Source of the DNA: Thermosporothrix hazakensis
Lineage (GTDB): Bacteria > Chloroflexota > Ktedonobacteria > Ktedonobacterales > Ktedonobacteraceae
Direction: 5' to 3'
NCBI RefSeq assembly: GCF_003253565.1
Contig: NZ_QKUF01000001.1
Span: forward strand, 1,135,867 to 1,199,866
DNA: 64,000 nt
Made by a program: the position numbers and the translations under genes
The notes under the pieces: generated by a model
What the model was told of the DNA's origin: nothing
Databases searched by the model: none
What the model saw: only the letters and a program-made list of their open reading frames with translations
Shown here: positions 52,579-60,528 of the stretch, piece by piece
Layout of the letters: every line of letters starts with the position of its first letter
Position numbering within the stretch: the first letter of the stretch is position 1

Positions 52579-53073
52579 ATGCAACTCGATGATTTTATGT
52601 TTGGCCGTCGTATTCGCCAGAACCATGCACTTGAGCATGCGACCATTACCATTTTAAGTCAACGCGTCCCGAACCTGACAGTGAGCGCCCGTTCCAATAC
52701 GAACGGCTTCATTATCTTCGGTGATGTGGACCTGGGAGAGCTACGACACGCCCTTGAAGAAGCGTTGCGCCGCCTGCAAGCAGGAGAAGCGGAGCTGGCG
52801 ATTCATCCCAATTGCGGCACCAATCTGGCCGTCGGAGTCACAATGGTGACCCTCGGGACACTGCTTGGCTTCGCCTCCAGCAATACCCGCACCCGCATTG
52901 CAACCGCGGCCGCCTCTACGCTGGCCGGTTGGGCCGCCGCCCGACCAGTTGGTGAATATGTCCAGCGCCACTTTACCACCCTGCCAGATCTCCAGGGCGT
53001 GCGCGTTACCGAGATCATCCGCCGCAATTTCTTCGGCCTCACCTTTATTGAGGTTCGAACGGTCCAGGAGTAA
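52579..53073 (+). CDS. DUF6391-type protein
   Basis: A 164-residue protein whose ATG has AAGGAGGAAC just upstream; the frame is open 12 codons further but without such a site. The N-terminal part (FGRRIRQNHALEHATITILS) contains an HALEHAT motif that recalls a metal- or nucleotide-binding helix, followed by VHSARSN-type beta strands and HPNCGTNLAVGVTMVTLGTL. A membrane-prone region lies near residues 75-120. It resembles DUF6391 proteins of Cyanobacteria and Chloroflexota by memory; function is unknown. It is second in the yggS cluster, three bases before yggT. Confidence 0.8.
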   Translation: MQLDDFMFGRRIRQNHALEHATITILSQRVPNLTVSARSNTNGFIIFGDVDLGELRHALEEALRRLQAGEAELAIHPNCGTNLAVGVTMVTLGTLLGFASSNTRTRIATAAASTLAGWAAARPVGEYVQRHFTTLPDLQGVRVTEIIRRNFFGLTFIEVRTVQE

Positions 53074-53076
53074 TGT

Positions 53077-53346
53077 ATGAGCATCTTCTTTCTGATCGTC
53101 TACTATATCGCAAACATCGGGCTCAACATCCTGATGATTTGCTTTTTCGTGCGCGCTTTCCTCTCCTGGTTTCAAATCGATGAGCGCTACGCGATTGTGC
53201 GCTTTCTTGCGTATGTCACCGACCCGTTTATTGAGCCATTCCGACGCTTTGTTAAGCCAATTGGCTTCTTTGACCTTTCGTTCTTTCTGGCAGCCTTCTC
53301 CATTCAGATCATCAGGATCCTGATCCTGCAAGCCCTGCCCATCTAG
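53077..53346 (+). CDS. YggT-family membrane protein
   Basis: An 89-residue protein with two membrane helices (YYIANIGLNILMICFFVRAF and FFDLSFFLAAFSIQIIRILI) and the YggT motif FLSWFQID...TDPFIEPFRRFV. YggT proteins sit near cell-division genes and have been linked to osmotic tolerance and division-site function, though the mechanism is unclear. CAGGAG upstream lies in the end of the DUF6391 gene. Confidence 0.92.
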   Translation: MSIFFLIVYYIANIGLNILMICFFVRAFLSWFQIDERYAIVRFLAYVTDPFIEPFRRFVKPIGFFDLSFFLAAFSIQIIRILILQALPI

Positions 53347-53349
53347 TGT

Positions 53350-53625
53350 ATGTACATTTCGGTTCGTGTGATCCCCCGAAGCGGGAAAAACAGCCTTGAG
53401 TGGGAGCAGGGCACGATTAAGGCCCGCCTGACCGCGCCGCCAGTTGATGGCGCAGCCAACGCGGCGCTGATTGATCTGCTTGCACAGAGCCTCGCGGTGC
53501 CCAAACGCTCTATTCAGATCGTGCGAGGAGAAACAGGACGTCAGAAAACGCTGGAGATTGAAGGCGTAACGCTGGACGAAATCCAGGAGCGTATCAAGAA
53601 TCCGCTCAAAAAGAAGAAGCGGTAG
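53350..53625 (+). CDS. YggU/DUF167 family protein
   Basis: A 91-residue small protein of the DUF167 family: MYISVRVIPRSGKNSLEWEQ and LTAPPVDGAANAALIDLLAQ are the hallmark. Function unknown. It starts three bases after the yggT stop. Its stop codon is part of the terminator stem that follows. Confidence 0.93.
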   Translation: MYISVRVIPRSGKNSLEWEQGTIKARLTAPPVDGAANAALIDLLAQSLAVPKRSIQIVRGETGRQKTLEIEGVTLDEIQERIKNPLKKKKR

Positions 53626-53648
53626 GCTGTTTGGCACTACCGCTTCTT
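53614..53648. terminator. Bidirectional terminator overlapping the DUF167 stop codon
   Basis: 12-base perfect stem AAGAAGCGGTAG (53614-53625) / CTACCGCTTCTT (53637-53648); the TAG stop at 53623-53625 closes the left arm. TTGTTTT follows on the plus strand and CTTTTTG on the minus strand. Confidence 0.82.
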
Positions 53649-53660
53649 TGTTTTCGCTGG

Positions 53661-56435
53661 CTATTCACCGACTAACAGCTTGCCAGAACCGAGCTGCGAT
53701 TCCATCTGAATCTGGCCGCGCTCGTTGACTCGAAGCATCACAATAGGCTTTTCAAGCGGGTTGCCATCTGCCCCGAAGGAAATCTGACCACTTGCGCCCT
53801 GAATGGCCTTGTTCCCGGTAATCTGAGTCAGCGCATCTTTGACTATCTCAGGTGTCAGTGTGTTCGTTCCACCCTTAGTAGCGTTCTCACATGCAGACAG
53901 CAGAGCCAGCATTGCATCATAGCCCAGGACCACATTGAAGGCCGGACGAGTAAAGCCGTAGGGGCTTCCCTGATGCCGCCGATTAGGGTCAAAGGCGTCT
54001 GGATAGTCCTTATAGAAGGACGGCTTCTGACTTCCGTGACCGAGCACATCCCATTCATCTGGATATGCAAATGCGGTAAAGCGCAGCCGATTAAAACCGC
54101 TGTTATTTGCCGGATAGCCACCCAGATTGTAGAGCGCATCTCCGCCCAGGATCTGCAAGTTCTGGGTATTCGGCTTCTCAGGCAGATCCTTCAAAAGGAC
54201 ACTCACATCATCGGAGTACCCCGCGAAGTAGATCATATCAGGTGCCGGGCTCAACTGAAGCGCGTCATCTAACGCCTGACTGATAGAGGTCTCGTCCTTC
54301 AGCGTATAGGAAACCGGGCCCAGAATCGTGCCCCCCTCCTGCCGAAACTCCTGCATAAAGCTTTCAGCCAGGCTGCGGCTATATGTATTCGCAGGGTCCT
54401 GGAAGACAACGACATTCTTCGCGTTCATCTTGCTCTTTGCGTACTTCGCCGCGACCTTCGCCTGTTCCTGATTAGATGGCGCGACCCGGAAGAAGTATGG
54501 AGAGACGCCGGTCAGATCATCACTGGAAGCTGTTCCGGTAATCATCGGGACCTGGGCTTTTCCCAGTACGCGAATCGCGGCCTGTGCATGAGCGCTATAC
54601 GGCCAGCCCATCACGCCCACAACGGTTGGATCATTTTTAGCGAGCTCAACAATTTGATTGGCAACCTGTGGCACAAAGCGATCACTATCGCCGCCATTAG
54701 CAATCAACAGGCGAACCAGCTTGCCACCGAGACGCGCCCCATTGTTCTGGTTGAACTCCTTCTGCGCGACATAGGCACCCTGCAACTGATCACGCCCGGC
54801 CTGAATGTTATCTGCTGCACCGGTCAGCATCGTACCCACAACAATCGTTACATAGGGCTTGCCAGAATCCAGCACACGCTGATTTTCCAGGTTAATCAAC
54901 ACCTCTGCATCACTGCTATCTTTCCCGAGCGCGGCTCTCCAAAGGGACTGAGCGCTGTTGACATCTCCGGCCTTCAGCTTCTCCGCGGCGGCCTTCTTAT
55001 CCGGACCACTCGGGCGATTCAGATCAAAGGCCGTCGAGCCATCACTGATCCCGATCAGTTGCCCATCTACCGTCTCTACACCCAGGACGTTCTTTTCGCC
55101 GGGGGTTGGAGTCGCGTTAGCGGTGGGTTCGGTCTGCGTGATCGCAGTGGGGGTTGTTCCAGGGCTGGCCCCCTGCTTCGCAGGGAACAGACGCGGGACC
55201 CCGATAATCGCAAACAGAATCACGCCGAGCACCACCAGCAACAGCAACGAATTGCGCACCCAATGAGACTCTTTCTTTGGCGGCGGCACAGGTTGCACAG
55301 GAGGTGGCGTCACCGGAGGCGGCGTTACAGGCTGTTTGGCCGCTGGACGGGAAGCCTGTCCGCCCTGAGTCGCCGTCCCACGCTGAGGCATGGTATTGCG
55401 TCCCATGTTATAGTTCTTGCGCAAGATATCCTGAATATCTTTCCGCATCTCGCCGACACTCTGATAGCGCTTGCTGGCATCGATGGTCAGTGCCTTCTTC
55501 AGCATCTTCTCCGTCTCAACCGAGAGCTGTGGATTCAGCGTTCGGGCATCAGGAAAGTTAAACGGCGGATAATTGCGCGGATCGCGATTGGTCAGGAGAT
55601 GGTGCATGGTTGCCGCAAGCGCATAGAGATCCGAACGGGTGTCTGCATTGCCGCTATATTGTTCGGGCGGGGCATAGCCCTGGGTGCCCAACGCCGACGT
55701 CTGCTTCCGCTTGGCATACTTGTTCACATCCGCACGCGCAATACCAAAGTCAACCAGATGTGCTTTTTTGTTGCTCGCACCAATAATGATATTGGCAGGC
55801 TTGATATCGCGGTGAATAATGGGCGGGTTCTGTTGTGCCAGATAGTCAATGATATCAAGGACCTGCAAACCATAGGTCAGAACCTCGCGCTCCGGCAATG
55901 GCTTCTGCAACCGATCAATATACGCTTCCAGATTCTCACCGGGCACATACTCCTGAATCATGAAGTAGCGCGATCCCTCCTGAAAGCTGTCAGTAACATC
56001 AGGGATCGACGGATGATTCAGGCTCGCCAGTGTCGCAACTTCACGGTTGAAGTTGTCAACGTCCTCACTTAATTTTGTGGGATCACTGCTGTCAGTAATC
56101 AGCTCTTTCACCACAACGCGTTTATTTGCCACACGCGTATCTCTGGCAAGCGCGGCTGTACCCATCCCCCCCTCACCGAGCACCTTTTCAATAACATAAC
56201 GCCCATTCTGTAGCGCCATATTTGGTGCAAGTTTTCCCGAGCCGCCCGTCATTCCGGTTATACCGGGCGACGTGGTTGGATAGACTACTGTCGGCCCCGT
56301 ATTCACCGGAGAGGCACTTTTGACAGGAGTTATGACGGTTGGCGCATTCGCATTTGTAGAATCCAGGGCAAGGCCGCAGTTCCCACAAAAATCTTCGCCA
56401 GGCGCATTATCTGTTCCACAGACAGGACATCTCAT
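53661..56435 (-). CDS. Receptor-type Ser/Thr kinase fused to a periplasmic-binding-protein domain (copy 1)
   Basis: A 924-residue protein. Residues 1-25 are a zinc ribbon (CPVCGTDNAPGEDFCGNCG). A Hanks-type kinase spans about 79-340: glycine loop LGEGGMGTAALA, Lys K110 in VVVKEL, HRD at 208-210 (HRDIKPANIII), DFG at 229-231, APPEQY activation end. A Thr/Pro/Gln-rich linker leads to one membrane helix (394-417). The extracytoplasmic part (about 430-924) is a type I periplasmic-binding-protein fold of the branched-chain amino acid kind (VTIVVGTMLTGAADNIQAGR, VGVMGWPYSAHAQAAIRVLG, MITGTASSDDLTGVSPYFFR, DMIYFAGYSDDVSVLLKDLP). So it looks like a ligand-sensing receptor kinase. The paralogue lies 226 bases upstream. 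Confidence 0.92.
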   Translation of the reverse strand: MRCPVCGTDNAPGEDFCGNCGLALDSTNANAPTVITPVKSASPVNTGPTVVYPTTSPGITGMTGGSGKLAPNMALQNGRYVIEKVLGEGGMGTAALARDTRVANKRVVVKELITDSSDPTKLSEDVDNFNREVATLASLNHPSIPDVTDSFQEGSRYFMIQEYVPGENLEAYIDRLQKPLPEREVLTYGLQVLDIIDYLAQQNPPIIHRDIKPANIIIGASNKKAHLVDFGIARADVNKYAKRKQTSALGTQGYAPPEQYSGNADTRSDLYALAATMHHLLTNRDPRNYPPFNFPDARTLNPQLSVETEKMLKKALTIDASKRYQSVGEMRKDIQDILRKNYNMGRNTMPQRGTATQGGQASRPAAKQPVTPPPVTPPPVQPVPPPKKESHWVRNSLLLLVVLGVILFAIIGVPRLFPAKQGASPGTTPTAITQTEPTANATPTPGEKNVLGVETVDGQLIGISDGSTAFDLNRPSGPDKKAAAEKLKAGDVNSAQSLWRAALGKDSSDAEVLINLENQRVLDSGKPYVTIVVGTMLTGAADNIQAGRDQLQGAYVAQKEFNQNNGARLGGKLVRLLIANGGDSDRFVPQVANQIVELAKNDPTVVGVMGWPYSAHAQAAIRVLGKAQVPMITGTASSDDLTGVSPYFFRVAPSNQEQAKVAAKYAKSKMNAKNVVVFQDPANTYSRSLAESFMQEFRQEGGTILGPVSYTLKDETSISQALDDALQLSPAPDMIYFAGYSDDVSVLLKDLPEKPNTQNLQILGGDALYNLGGYPANNSGFNRLRFTAFAYPDEWDVLGHGSQKPSFYKDYPDAFDPNRRHQGSPYGFTRPAFNVVLGYDAMLALLSACENATKGGTNTLTPEIVKDALTQITGNKAIQGASGQISFGADGNPLEKPIVMLRVNERGQIQMESQLGSGKLLVGE

Positions 56436-56473
56436 AGTATGTTAGCCTTATTCCCACTTATGCGTTAACTCGC

Positions 56474-56503
56474 TCTATAACTGACAACTGACAAAACTGA
56501 CAG
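56474..56503 (-). promoter_or_regulatory. Promoter of kinase copy 1 with triple direct repeat
   Basis: Minus strand: -35 CTGTCA (56498-56503), 18-base spacer, -10 TATAGA (56474-56479). The plus-strand heptamer ACTGACA occurs three times at 56480, 56487 and 56496, filling the spacer and the -35, which suggests a regulator-binding site. Confidence 0.5.
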
Positions 56504-56661
56504 TCCGAACACCACACCGATGACCGCTTCCACAAATACAACAACAGAGACACGCTCACTCATAGAAAATACAGAACCAACGGTTCGGACTGCTCATAGG
56601 GGAGACAGCGCCCTCATCTGCCGTTGTTCCCCTTTCGGGACCCTGACTTCTCTGTCACACA

Positions 56662-59316
56662 CTACAAGAAGTATGTCCCGATAATCTTTGGCTCCATCTG
56701 AATATGACCATTATCATCAACCCGTAGGATTACAATTGCCTTATTCAGCGGGTCTCCATCCGCGCCGAAAGAGATCTGACCGCTGATTCCCTGAAATGCA
56801 TTTGCGCCATTTATCTTTCTCAGGCCCACCTGTAGTGCTTCAGGCGTTACCTTCTCCTTACCGTCCTTCAACACGTTAGCGCATCCAAGGAGCAGCGCGG
56901 TCATCGCATCATACGAGAGAATGACGTCATTGTTCGCCCTCGTATATCCATAGGCAGGGGCATGCGCTCCGCCGGGATTAAAAGCCGCCGCATAATGACT
57001 GAAGAAAGCAGGTCGCGGACGTCCTTTCGCCAGAATATCCCACTCGTCGGGATAGGCCAGCGACGTAAAACGCAACCGGTGAAAATTGGCCCGGGCACTG
57101 CTCTGAAAGCCATTTAGCTCATAGAGTGTATCGCCTCCCATGACCGGCATTTCTCCCGGAGGCAGGTTCACCAGCAGGGTACTGACATCTCCCGAATACC
57201 CGGCAAAGTAGATCATATCAGGATTGGGCTTCATTGCCTGCTCCATCGCCTCAGAGATCGTCTCAGCTTTATGAATGGTATAGTTGACGGTTGTCACAAT
57301 AGTGCCACCAAGCCGCTGAAACTCCTGCGCGAAATCGCTGGCAAGGCTCTGGCTGTACGGATCATTCTTATCCTGAAAGAGCGCAACCTTTTTCACGCCA
57401 AGTGTCTTGCGGGCATACATCGCGCCAGCCTTCCCCTGAACAGAGCTTGGTGGCGCAATCCGGAAGAAATAGGGTGAGATTCCGGTCAGATCATCGCTGG
57501 TGGCTGTCTGCGAGACCATAGGAAGCCTGACCTCTTTGAGTAATCGCGCCGCTTCCAGCGCTCGTCCGCTTAAAGGCCAGCCCATCACCCCGACGATCGT
57601 CGGGTCCTGCTTCATCTGCTCCTTGATCCGCTGAACCACCTTTGTTACGTAGCTGTTCTGGCTACCGCTGCTGGCAATCAGCAATTTCACCAGCACACCA
57701 CCCTTCAGCTTTGCGCCATCATTAAACTCTTTCTGGGCGACGTACGCTCCCTGAAGATCATCGCGTCCCACTCCGACCTCATCATCAGAGCCGGAAAGCA
57801 TGGTACCAACAACGATTGTCACATGTGGCGCATTTCCAACTCGCTGGTTCTCCAGATAAATCAGGGTTTCCGCGTCGGACGTGTCCTGAGAGGATGCCTG
57901 CTTCCAGAGCGAAATAGCTGCCGAAACATCGCCTTTCTGGAAACGCTCCGCTCCCTGCTCCTTCACCACACCGCCGCTTCGCTTGACATCGAACGCAACG
58001 CTCCCATCGCTCAGGCCGATCTTCTCGCCATTGATCATCTCGAACCCGATACCGTGGCTCTCCGCAGTCTCCAGTTTCTGCCCGGAATCCGGGCTGATAA
58101 AAGAAAAGATGCCAAAAATACTCACGCCTAAGAGCGCCAGAAGCAGCAGGCCAATCAGCAACAGCAGGCCTGTATTCACACGCCTCTTCTTCGTCGGCAG
58201 CGCTCCTATAGGAGGCAGCAACGGCGGCTGATCTGTGGGCGGCGGAGGTGGGGCAAAACTGGCATTCGCCACCTGTTCTCTGCGCTGGACCGAAAGCGTT
58301 GCTCCCCCCCTCGGGCCACCCACTTCTGCGGTTGTGACAATATGACCAGCAGGGAGAACATCAACTTCAGGGATGTCGCGCACCACGCCAAAGCGAACCC
58401 GTAAAATCGTATCGATCTCCTGTTTCATGGCCGCGGCGCTCTGGTACCGCTGCTCTTTATCTCGCAACAGTGCTCGCTCCAATACCTGCTCAAGCTCAGG
58501 CGAGAGCTGCGGATTGAGTGACCGCACCGAAGGATAAAGAAAAGGAGGATAATTGCGAGGATCCCGGTTGGTCAGCACATGGTGCATGGTCGCAGCCAGC
58601 GCATACAGATCAGAACGCGGATCAGCTTCTCCCTGATAAAGTTCCGGCGGTGCATAGCCGGCAGTGCCAAAACGTTCGGTTCGCTTACGGCGCTCATGTT
58701 TATTCTGTTCCGCCCGGGCAATACCGAAATCGACCAGATGCACTCCCTGCTCATCGTCACTGAGAATGATATTGGCGGGCTTGATATCACGATGGATCAG
58801 GGGGGTTGGCAACCGGGCCAGGTAGGCCAGCAGATCCAGAATATCGGATACATAGAGCAGGACATCTCGCTCTTGCAGTGGATGTCGCAGGGTTTGCAGG
58901 CGCTCCTCAAGCGTTTCGCCCTCAATAAACTCCTGCGCCATGAAATAACGCATCCCCTCCTGAAAGTGATCGGTAACCCCTGGCATCAGCGGATGATCGA
59001 CATGCGCAAGGAGTGCCACCTCTTGTTTGAAGTGCTTCACTTCTTCCTGCCATTCGGCCACATCCGCCTCATTGGAGAGCAGCTCTTTAATCACCACCTG
59101 TTTGTCAAGCCGCACGTCGATTGCAAGCAGCGCCGAGCCAGCGCCTCCATCGCCGAGCACTTTTTTAATACTATATCTGCCCCCTTGCAGGCGCGTTCCC
59201 GGAGTCAGGGCCCCCGTAGAAGAGGAAACGCGCCTCTCCTGCCCGATATGCCTCCCGCAACGGCCACAAAAGCGGCTACCATCTCGCATAGGTGCATTAC
59301 AATAAGGACATACCAT
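56662..59316 (-). CDS. Receptor-type Ser/Thr kinase fused to a periplasmic-binding-protein domain (copy 2)
   Basis: An 884-residue paralogue of the neighbouring kinase with the same order: zinc ribbon (CPYCNAPMRDGSRFCGRCG, residues 3-21), kinase (about 48-310; K77 in VVIKELL, HRD 175-177, DFG 196-198, APPELY), one membrane helix (about 385-410, LLLLIGLLLLALLGVSIFGI), then a type I periplasmic-binding-protein domain (VTIVVGTMLSGSDDEVGVGR, VGVMGWPLSGRALEAARLLK, MVSQTATSDDLTGISPYFFR). ATG 59316 is used; the frame continues nine codons to a TTG. The two copies differ in the linker and the ligand-binding residues, so they may answer to different ligands. Its promoter is at 59473-59502. Confidence 0.92.
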   Translation of the reverse strand: MVCPYCNAPMRDGSRFCGRCGRHIGQERRVSSSTGALTPGTRLQGGRYSIKKVLGDGGAGSALLAIDVRLDKQVVIKELLSNEADVAEWQEEVKHFKQEVALLAHVDHPLMPGVTDHFQEGMRYFMAQEFIEGETLEERLQTLRHPLQERDVLLYVSDILDLLAYLARLPTPLIHRDIKPANIILSDDEQGVHLVDFGIARAEQNKHERRKRTERFGTAGYAPPELYQGEADPRSDLYALAATMHHVLTNRDPRNYPPFLYPSVRSLNPQLSPELEQVLERALLRDKEQRYQSAAAMKQEIDTILRVRFGVVRDIPEVDVLPAGHIVTTAEVGGPRGGATLSVQRREQVANASFAPPPPPTDQPPLLPPIGALPTKKRRVNTGLLLLIGLLLLALLGVSIFGIFSFISPDSGQKLETAESHGIGFEMINGEKIGLSDGSVAFDVKRSGGVVKEQGAERFQKGDVSAAISLWKQASSQDTSDAETLIYLENQRVGNAPHVTIVVGTMLSGSDDEVGVGRDDLQGAYVAQKEFNDGAKLKGGVLVKLLIASSGSQNSYVTKVVQRIKEQMKQDPTIVGVMGWPLSGRALEAARLLKEVRLPMVSQTATSDDLTGISPYFFRIAPPSSVQGKAGAMYARKTLGVKKVALFQDKNDPYSQSLASDFAQEFQRLGGTIVTTVNYTIHKAETISEAMEQAMKPNPDMIYFAGYSGDVSTLLVNLPPGEMPVMGGDTLYELNGFQSSARANFHRLRFTSLAYPDEWDILAKGRPRPAFFSHYAAAFNPGGAHAPAYGYTRANNDVILSYDAMTALLLGCANVLKDGKEKVTPEALQVGLRKINGANAFQGISGQISFGADGDPLNKAIVILRVDDNGHIQMEPKIIGTYFL

Positions 59317-59472
59317 CGTTTCAGCCTGCCTTCTAAGACGCAAATAGAGCCCACATCTCTATAGACGTTTCCAGCTCATTATACTTGTTTACCTGATATC
59401 CGTCGAGAACCAGCAGATGTTCTTTCCCTTCGCTCATAAACAGGCTCGAATAGTGATAGACTGGCCCTTTAT

Positions 59473-59502
59473 AGATTACGTATTTGCATACAAAAAGTTC
59501 AA
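59473..59502 (-). promoter_or_regulatory. Promoter of kinase copy 2
   Basis: Minus strand: -35 TTGAAC (59497-59502), 18-base spacer, -10 TAATCT (59473-59478), with a leader of about 150 bases. The rest of 59317-59602 has no gene. Confidence 0.5.
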
Positions 59503-59602
59503 CAAAAGGGGGAAAGTAATGTTTATCTAAATGGACGAAAAATGGCGGGGAGAATCAAAATCCGCCGTTTGGGAAGAGAAAGGCAGACAAAAAAAAGCAG
59601 GA

Positions 59603-59626
59603 CACCGGGAACGAAAACTCCCGGTG
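59603..59626 (-). terminator. Terminator of the two-gene unknown operon
   Basis: CACCGGGA (59603-59610) / TCCCGGTG (59619-59626); on the minus strand a run of eight T follows nearby (59589-59596). Confidence 0.8.
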
Positions 59627-59637
59627 CCTTTTCCGCT

Positions 59638-60090
59638 CTACAGATGTGGACAGCGCAACGAAATGATTCCCGGAGCAAAGTGGTTTGCTTTCTGGAGGTA
59701 TTCCGGCTCGTTCGCTTCTATCATCAGTTTATGCATCAAAACAACATCGCCATCCGGGAGAGGCTCCGCCGGTTGCAAACAGAGTTCCATCACCGCACTC
59801 CCCCGCTCGTACACCTTGACCAGACCACCAGAGCCGGGAATTCGATAAATCCTGTCGGCGCTCGAAGGACTGGCAACTTCGAGATATCCATACTTCATCA
59901 ACTGTTGATATTGTTCGTCGGTCAACATCTCCTGCAAGAGCGCCCTGGCCCGATTCTCAGCCGAGAAGTGTTCACTGACACTCTCACGAAAACGTCCGAC
60001 ACGCCCTTCTGGCGCTTGTGACAGGTAATAGATCGCGAGCAGGAGAAACAACAGCCATATGCCCAGAAACAAACTCAGCGTTTCTAACAT
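59638..60090 (-). CDS. Hypothetical membrane-anchored protein, 150 aa
   Basis: I do not recognise it. One N-terminal membrane helix (LSLFLGIWLLFLLLAIYYLS) anchors a cytoplasmic or external domain of about 125 residues (LLQEMLTDEQYQQLMKYGYL, VYERGSAVMELCLQPAEPLP). ATG 60090 has GAGGAG ten bases upstream; a GTG at 60108 overlaps the previous gene's stop (GTGA) and is also possible. It is the second gene of an operon with the 80-aa protein. Confidence 0.72.
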   Translation of the reverse strand: MLETLSLFLGIWLLFLLLAIYYLSQAPEGRVGRFRESVSEHFSAENRARALLQEMLTDEQYQQLMKYGYLEVASPSSADRIYRIPGSGGLVKVYERGSAVMELCLQPAEPLPDGDVVLMHKLMIEANEPEYLQKANHFAPGIISLRCPHL

Positions 60091-60104
60091 AGCTGTATCG
60101 CTCC

Positions 60105-60347
60105 TCACCCACCTACAACACGCGGTACAATAACTATCTGCTCGGCAGTACGATCAAACTTATCGATGCGCTCGGTAGGGCCGGGACTGACTCTAAATGC
60201 CGTTGCTCCGCGCATACGAGCCTCTTGAAAGATACGCTCTGCCTCTCTCACTGCGGCCTGAGCCTCAGGATCATTTGCATCGGCTTTCTTCGGGTCCCAT
60301 GTAATTCGATCGTCTCCCCGACGGGACATAATACGTAGCATTCCCAC
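60105..60347 (-). CDS. Hypothetical protein, 80 aa
   Basis: A small soluble, charged protein (TWDPKKADANDPEAQAAVRE, AERIFQEARMRGATAFRVS, RTAEQIVIVPRVVGG). No family recognised; the middle suggests a single long helix. GTG 60347 is preferred since AGAAGGAG is seven bases upstream, against 13 bases for ATG 60341. It overlaps or nearly touches the membrane protein gene and shares its promoter and terminator. Confidence 0.72.
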   Translation of the reverse strand: MGMLRIMSRRGDDRITWDPKKADANDPEAQAAVREAERIFQEARMRGATAFRVSPGPTERIDKFDRTAEQIVIVPRVVGG

Positions 60348-60441
60348 GGTCCGTCTCCTTCTCTTTACATGCGTGACTACTACCGTGCTCTTCCCGGCTT
60401 CCTGGTTTTGACTACACCAAGAAACACTATGAGATATTTTG

Positions 60442-60470
60442 AGAATAGCATGCGTTTAAAAGTGCGTCAA
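60442..60470 (-). promoter_or_regulatory. Promoter of the two-gene unknown operon
   Basis: Minus strand: -35 TTGACG (60465-60470), 17-base spacer, -10 TATTCT (60442-60447). Confidence 0.6.
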
Positions 60471-60528
60471 GGGTTTCTCCTAGAATCTTACACGTACCAG
60501 ACAAACATTTGGGTGCAGTACGCTTCTC

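Noticed and set aside
52741..53637. 298-codon minus-strand frame over DUF6391, yggT and DUF167
   Set aside because: Antisense to three well-supported genes.
54588..56072. 494-codon plus-strand frame inside kinase copy 1
   Set aside because: Long but antisense to catalytic kinase and binding-protein motifs; low-complexity His/Arg/Ile composition, no homology I recognise.
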